A stretch of DNA of 7,380 nucleotides from Acetobacteraceae bacterium. GTDB lineage: Bacteria > Pseudomonadota > Alphaproteobacteria > Acetobacterales > Acetobacteraceae. The stretch's first letter is position 1; every line of letters begins with the position of its first letter. The notes beneath the pieces were generated by a model, which was not told the DNA's origin, did not search any database, and worked only from the letters and a program-made list of their open reading frames with translations. The DNA lies in the NCBI GenBank assembly GCA_019689515.1, contig JADGHI010000181.1, positions 1 through 7,380 of the forward strand. The letters run 5' to 3'. Of this stretch, positions 5,273 to 7,380 are shown in pieces. A program made the position numbers and the translations under genes.

Positions 5273-6541
5273 TCACGACGCCGATTGCGGGCGCATCTGG
5301 CGCACCACGTCGTCCGGCGGCAGGTACCTGGCGCCGTCGGCGTAGCGCCAGTCCACCATCGCGCCCCGCCCGTTGCGCAGCGTCGTCTTCCCGACGAAGG
5401 CGCCGAGCGTGGACTGATGGTCCAGCGTGCGGAACTCCACCTCCGCGGTGCCGAACGCCGTGGGGAAGCGCAGGCCGCGCATGGCCTCGACCATCGCTTC
5501 GGTCCCGGCCGCCCCGCCGGTCTTGCGCAGCATCGTGGCGATCGCGGTGACGGTGTCGTAGCCGACCACGCTGCCGCAGCGCGGCTCCTCGTTGAAGCGC
5601 TGGCGGTAGGCCTCGCGGAAGGCTTTGTGGGTGGGGTTGTCGAGGTCGGCGTAGGGGTAGCCGGTGACGATCCAGCCCTCCGGCGCCTCATCGCCGAGCG
5701 GGAGCAGGTATTCCGGCTCTCCGGTCAGCAGGGAGACGACGCGGCGGCGCTCGAACAGGCCGCGGGTGTTGCCCTGGCGGACGAAATTGGTGAGGTCCTG
5801 GGCGAAGGTGACGTTGAAGATCGCCTCCGGATTGGCACCGGCCAGCGCCTGCACCGTCGCGCCCGCGTCGATCCGCCCGAGGGCGGGGAACTGCTCGGCG
5901 ACGAATTGCACGTCGGGCCTGGCGCGGGTCAGCAGCTCCTTGAACCAGCGCGCGGCGCTCTGCCCGTACTCGTAGTTCGGGGCGACGATGGCCCAGCGGC
6001 GCTCGGGGAGCTTCGCCGCCTCCTCCACGAGCATGGCGCACTGCATGTAGGTCGAGGGGCGCAGGCGGAAGGTGAATCGGTTGCCGCGCGACCAGACCAA
6101 CGCGTCGGTCAGCGGCTCCGAGGCGACGAACAGGCGCCGGTTCTGGTTGGCGAAGTCCGAGAGGGCGAGGCCGACATTGGAAAGGAACCCGCCCGCCAGC
6201 AGATGGACCCGCTCGACATTGATCAGCTCCCCGGCGTGGCGGACGGCGTCCTCGGGCCGGCCGGCATCGTCGCGGAAGACAGTCTCCAGCATGCGGCCGT
6301 TGATGCCGCCCTGGGCGTTGATCTGATCCTGCGCCAGCAGCCAGGCGTTCCGGTAGGGCTGCAGGAAGGCGGGAATGGCGGTGTAGCTGTTGATTTCGCC
6401 GATGCGGATCGGCCCCGAGCCACTCCCGCCGCCGCGGGCTTGCTGGGCGCGTGCGATGGCAGGTGCCGCGAGCATCGCCGCGGCGGCTGCGGCGGCCGTC
6501 TGGCGCAGCAGGGAGCGCCGCGCGTGCAGCCCGGTCGTCAT
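5273..6541 (-). CDS. livK: HAAT-family periplasmic substrate-binding protein (LivK-like)
   Basis: The 422-residue protein is a type I periplasmic binding protein of the branched-chain amino acid type (Peripla_BP_6). Residues 1-33 are an export signal with a twin-arginine motif ARRSLLRQ (7-14), an Ala-rich hydrophobic core and a likely cleavage after ARA (30-32), which points to the Tat pathway. The mature part starts with a Gly/Ser-rich stretch, then PIRIGEINSYTA, and contains family-typical segments such as NAQGGINGR, APNYEYGQSAA and VVGYDTVTAIA. Length is normal. The start at 6541 is supported by GAGGAG 8 nt upstream; the frame continues upstream to 6775 without support. It is first in the transporter cluster, followed after 49 nt by the permease. 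The ligand cannot be inferred from sequence, so the livK symbol marks family only. Confidence 0.93.
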   Translation of the reverse strand: MTTGLHARRSLLRQTAAAAAAAMLAAPAIARAQQARGGGSGSGPIRIGEINSYTAIPAFLQPYRNAWLLAQDQINAQGGINGRMLETVFRDDAGRPEDAVRHAGELINVERVHLLAGGFLSNVGLALSDFANQNRRLFVASEPLTDALVWSRGNRFTFRLRPSTYMQCAMLVEEAAKLPERRWAIVAPNYEYGQSAARWFKELLTRARPDVQFVAEQFPALGRIDAGATVQALAGANPEAIFNVTFAQDLTNFVRQGNTRGLFERRRVVSLLTGEPEYLLPLGDEAPEGWIVTGYPYADLDNPTHKAFREAYRQRFNEEPRCGSVVGYDTVTAIATMLRKTGGAAGTEAMVEAMRGLRFPTAFGTAEVEFRTLDHQSTLGAFVGKTTLRNGRGAMVDWRYADGARYLPPDDVVRQMRPQSAS

Positions 6542-6914
6542 CTCGGTCACTCCTCTCCGGTCCGGCCCGTGAGGGGGATGGGCGATCCTCGCCTTCGGGC
6601 CCTCAGACCCCGGGTGATCTGGGTGTTGTGGCCCGTGCATGCGCGCGCGGAAGGCAGCCGCCGCGCCGCCGAGCGGGCGCAAGAAAGAACGGATCGGAAG
6701 GTCCCGCAAGCCCGGGTCCCAGCGGCGCGCGTGCATCCCCGCACATGGCTCGTTCCGCTGGCGGCTGGTGCCCACGGCCGGACGGCGTGGCGGCGCGGGG
6801 ACACCTGTCCATGGGCATCGCGAGTGCGGCGGCAGGGATGGCGCACGTCACGGCGGCTTCGTCGCCGGATAGCAGATGGACGCGCTGCGCGGGGCAGGGG
6901 CAACCGCCGGGGTA
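6542..6914 (-). other. Gene-free region upstream of the transporter cluster
   Basis: These 373 nt between the mazG stop and the binding-protein start hold no credible gene; the open frames across it are Arg/Pro/Ala-rich shadows. It must contain the transporter promoter unless mazG is co-transcribed. The best minus-strand candidate is weak: TTGCGG followed 17 nt later by TTTCTT, within 6670-6710. A possible leader hairpin lies at 6600-6623, where CCCAGATC pairs with GGTCTG plus GGG around a bulged A, about 60 nt before the ATG. I see no convincing operator, riboswitch or T-tailed terminator after mazG. Confidence 0.45.
6550..6555 (-). promoter_or_regulatory. Ribosome binding site of the binding-protein gene
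   Basis: GAGGAG on the minus strand stands 8 nt before the ATG at 6541 and decides this start over upstream in-frame codons. It is the clearest such site among the transporter genes, in keeping with the high expression usually needed for binding proteins. Confidence 0.7.
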
Positions 6915-7380
6915 TCACTCGGTCCTGCGTTCCGCCGCCTTCGCCGCCTGCCAGAGCTCTTCCATTTCCTCCAGCGTGGCGTCGGCGGGGTGCTTCCCTT
7001 GCTCCGCCAGTACCCGCTCCACGGCCCCGAAGCGCCGCTCGAACTTCGCGTTCGCCGCGCGGAGGCAGTCCTCGGGGTCCAGGTCCAGCTTCCGCGCCAG
7101 GTTCGCCAGCACGAAGAGCAGGTCGCCCAGCTCATCGGCGAGGCGGGCACGGTCGGGCGGCTGCTGGCAGTCCGGGCGCAGTTCGGCGCGCAGTTCGGCG
7201 GCCTCCTCCTCGAGCTTGTCGAGCACGGCGGAGGCATCCGGCCAGTCGAAGCCGACCCGGGCTGCGCGGCGGGTGAGCTTGACGGCGCGGGTGAGGGCGG
7301 GAAGGGCGATGGGCACGCCGGCAAGCGTGCTGGTTTCGGCACGCGCTGCGCGTTCGGCAGCTTTCTGCGCCTCCCAGGCG
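6915..7380 (-). CDS. mazG: Nucleoside triphosphate pyrophosphohydrolase MazG (C-terminal part)
   Basis: The 154 visible residues before the stop are the C-terminal part of MazG, which hydrolyses nucleoside triphosphates to monophosphates and pyrophosphate, limiting misincorporation and influencing ppGpp levels in some bacteria. The reading frame enters from the right edge with AWEAQKAAERA, followed by GVPIALPALTRAVKLTRRAA and GFDWPD, segments typical of the link into the second MazG domain. The catalytic metal-binding signature is intact: LEEEAAELRAE (EExxE type) and later DELGDLLF. A GTG at 7316 could be taken as a start, but the homologous sequence continues upstream of it, so the gene is cut by the window, with roughly the N-terminal 110 residues missing. 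It reads in the same direction as the transporter, 373 nt upstream, and is probably a separate unit. Confidence 0.93.
   Translation of the reverse strand, partial: AWEAQKAAERAARAETSTLAGVPIALPALTRAVKLTRRAARVGFDWPDASAVLDKLEEEAAELRAELRPDCQQPPDRARLADELGDLLFVLANLARKLDLDPEDCLRAANAKFERRFGAVERVLAEQGKHPADATLEEMEELWQAAKAAERRTE

Noticed and set aside
3340..5691. Longer 783-residue form of the permease with an Arg-rich N-terminus
   Set aside because: The extra part overlaps the binding-protein gene in another frame; LivH homology begins exactly at the ATG at 5223.
6547..6918. Arg-rich minus-strand frame in the gap before the binding protein
   Set aside because: No ribosome site or recognisable domain; it overlaps both mazG end and the binding-protein leader.
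5093..7276. 727-codon plus-strand open frame across the binding protein and mazG
   Set aside because: It crosses two recognised minus-strand genes and a non-coding gap, is Arg/Ala/Gly-rich and shows no domain.

Overview
The window is GC-rich, with strong G/C preference at third codon positions, and carries an alphaproteobacterial-type LexA box (GTTC-N7-GTTC). Gene content and protein style (branched-chain-type ABC transporter with a twin-arginine binding protein and a fused LivH-LivM permease, Ala/Arg/Gly-rich proteins) suggest an alphaproteobacterium, perhaps of the Acetobacteraceae (Roseomonas-like). That placement is an inference from style, not from a marker gene.

Layout, left to right. 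Positions 1-533 (minus) hold the N-terminal part of a probable exported protein made of Asp-rich 'DSDPxDPP' repeats separated by Gly/Arg linkers; it runs off the left edge. Positions 534-650 are a divergent intergenic region with a perfect LexA-type box lying inside a candidate plus-strand promoter. Positions 651-860 (plus) are a small ORF ending in one hydrophobic helix, a candidate SOS-controlled membrane micro-protein and the most unusual item here. Positions 939-1745 (minus) encode a FrnE-type DsbA-family oxidoreductase, convergent with the small ORF. Positions 1833-6541 (minus) are a complete ABC importer cassette of the hydrophobic amino acid transporter (HAAT) family, in transcription order: binding protein (5273-6541), fused LivH-LivM permease (3340-5223), LivG ATPase (2570-3343), LivF ATPase (1833-2573). 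The permease/livG and livG/livF junctions are 4-nt stop/start overlaps. Positions 6542-6914 are a gene-free leader region, and 6915-7380 (minus) is the C-terminal part of MazG, cut by the right edge.

How they work together: the binding protein would capture a ligand in the periplasm and deliver it to a single-chain permease that replaces the usual LivH/LivM heterodimer, driven by the LivG/LivF ATPase pair. The ligand cannot be read from sequence; branched-chain amino acids, other amino acids, amides or aromatic acids are all transported by this family. The FrnE-like gene lies 87 nt downstream on the same strand and may be read from the same transcript, but has its own strong ribosome binding site. 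MazG and the repeat protein look functionally unrelated to the transporter.
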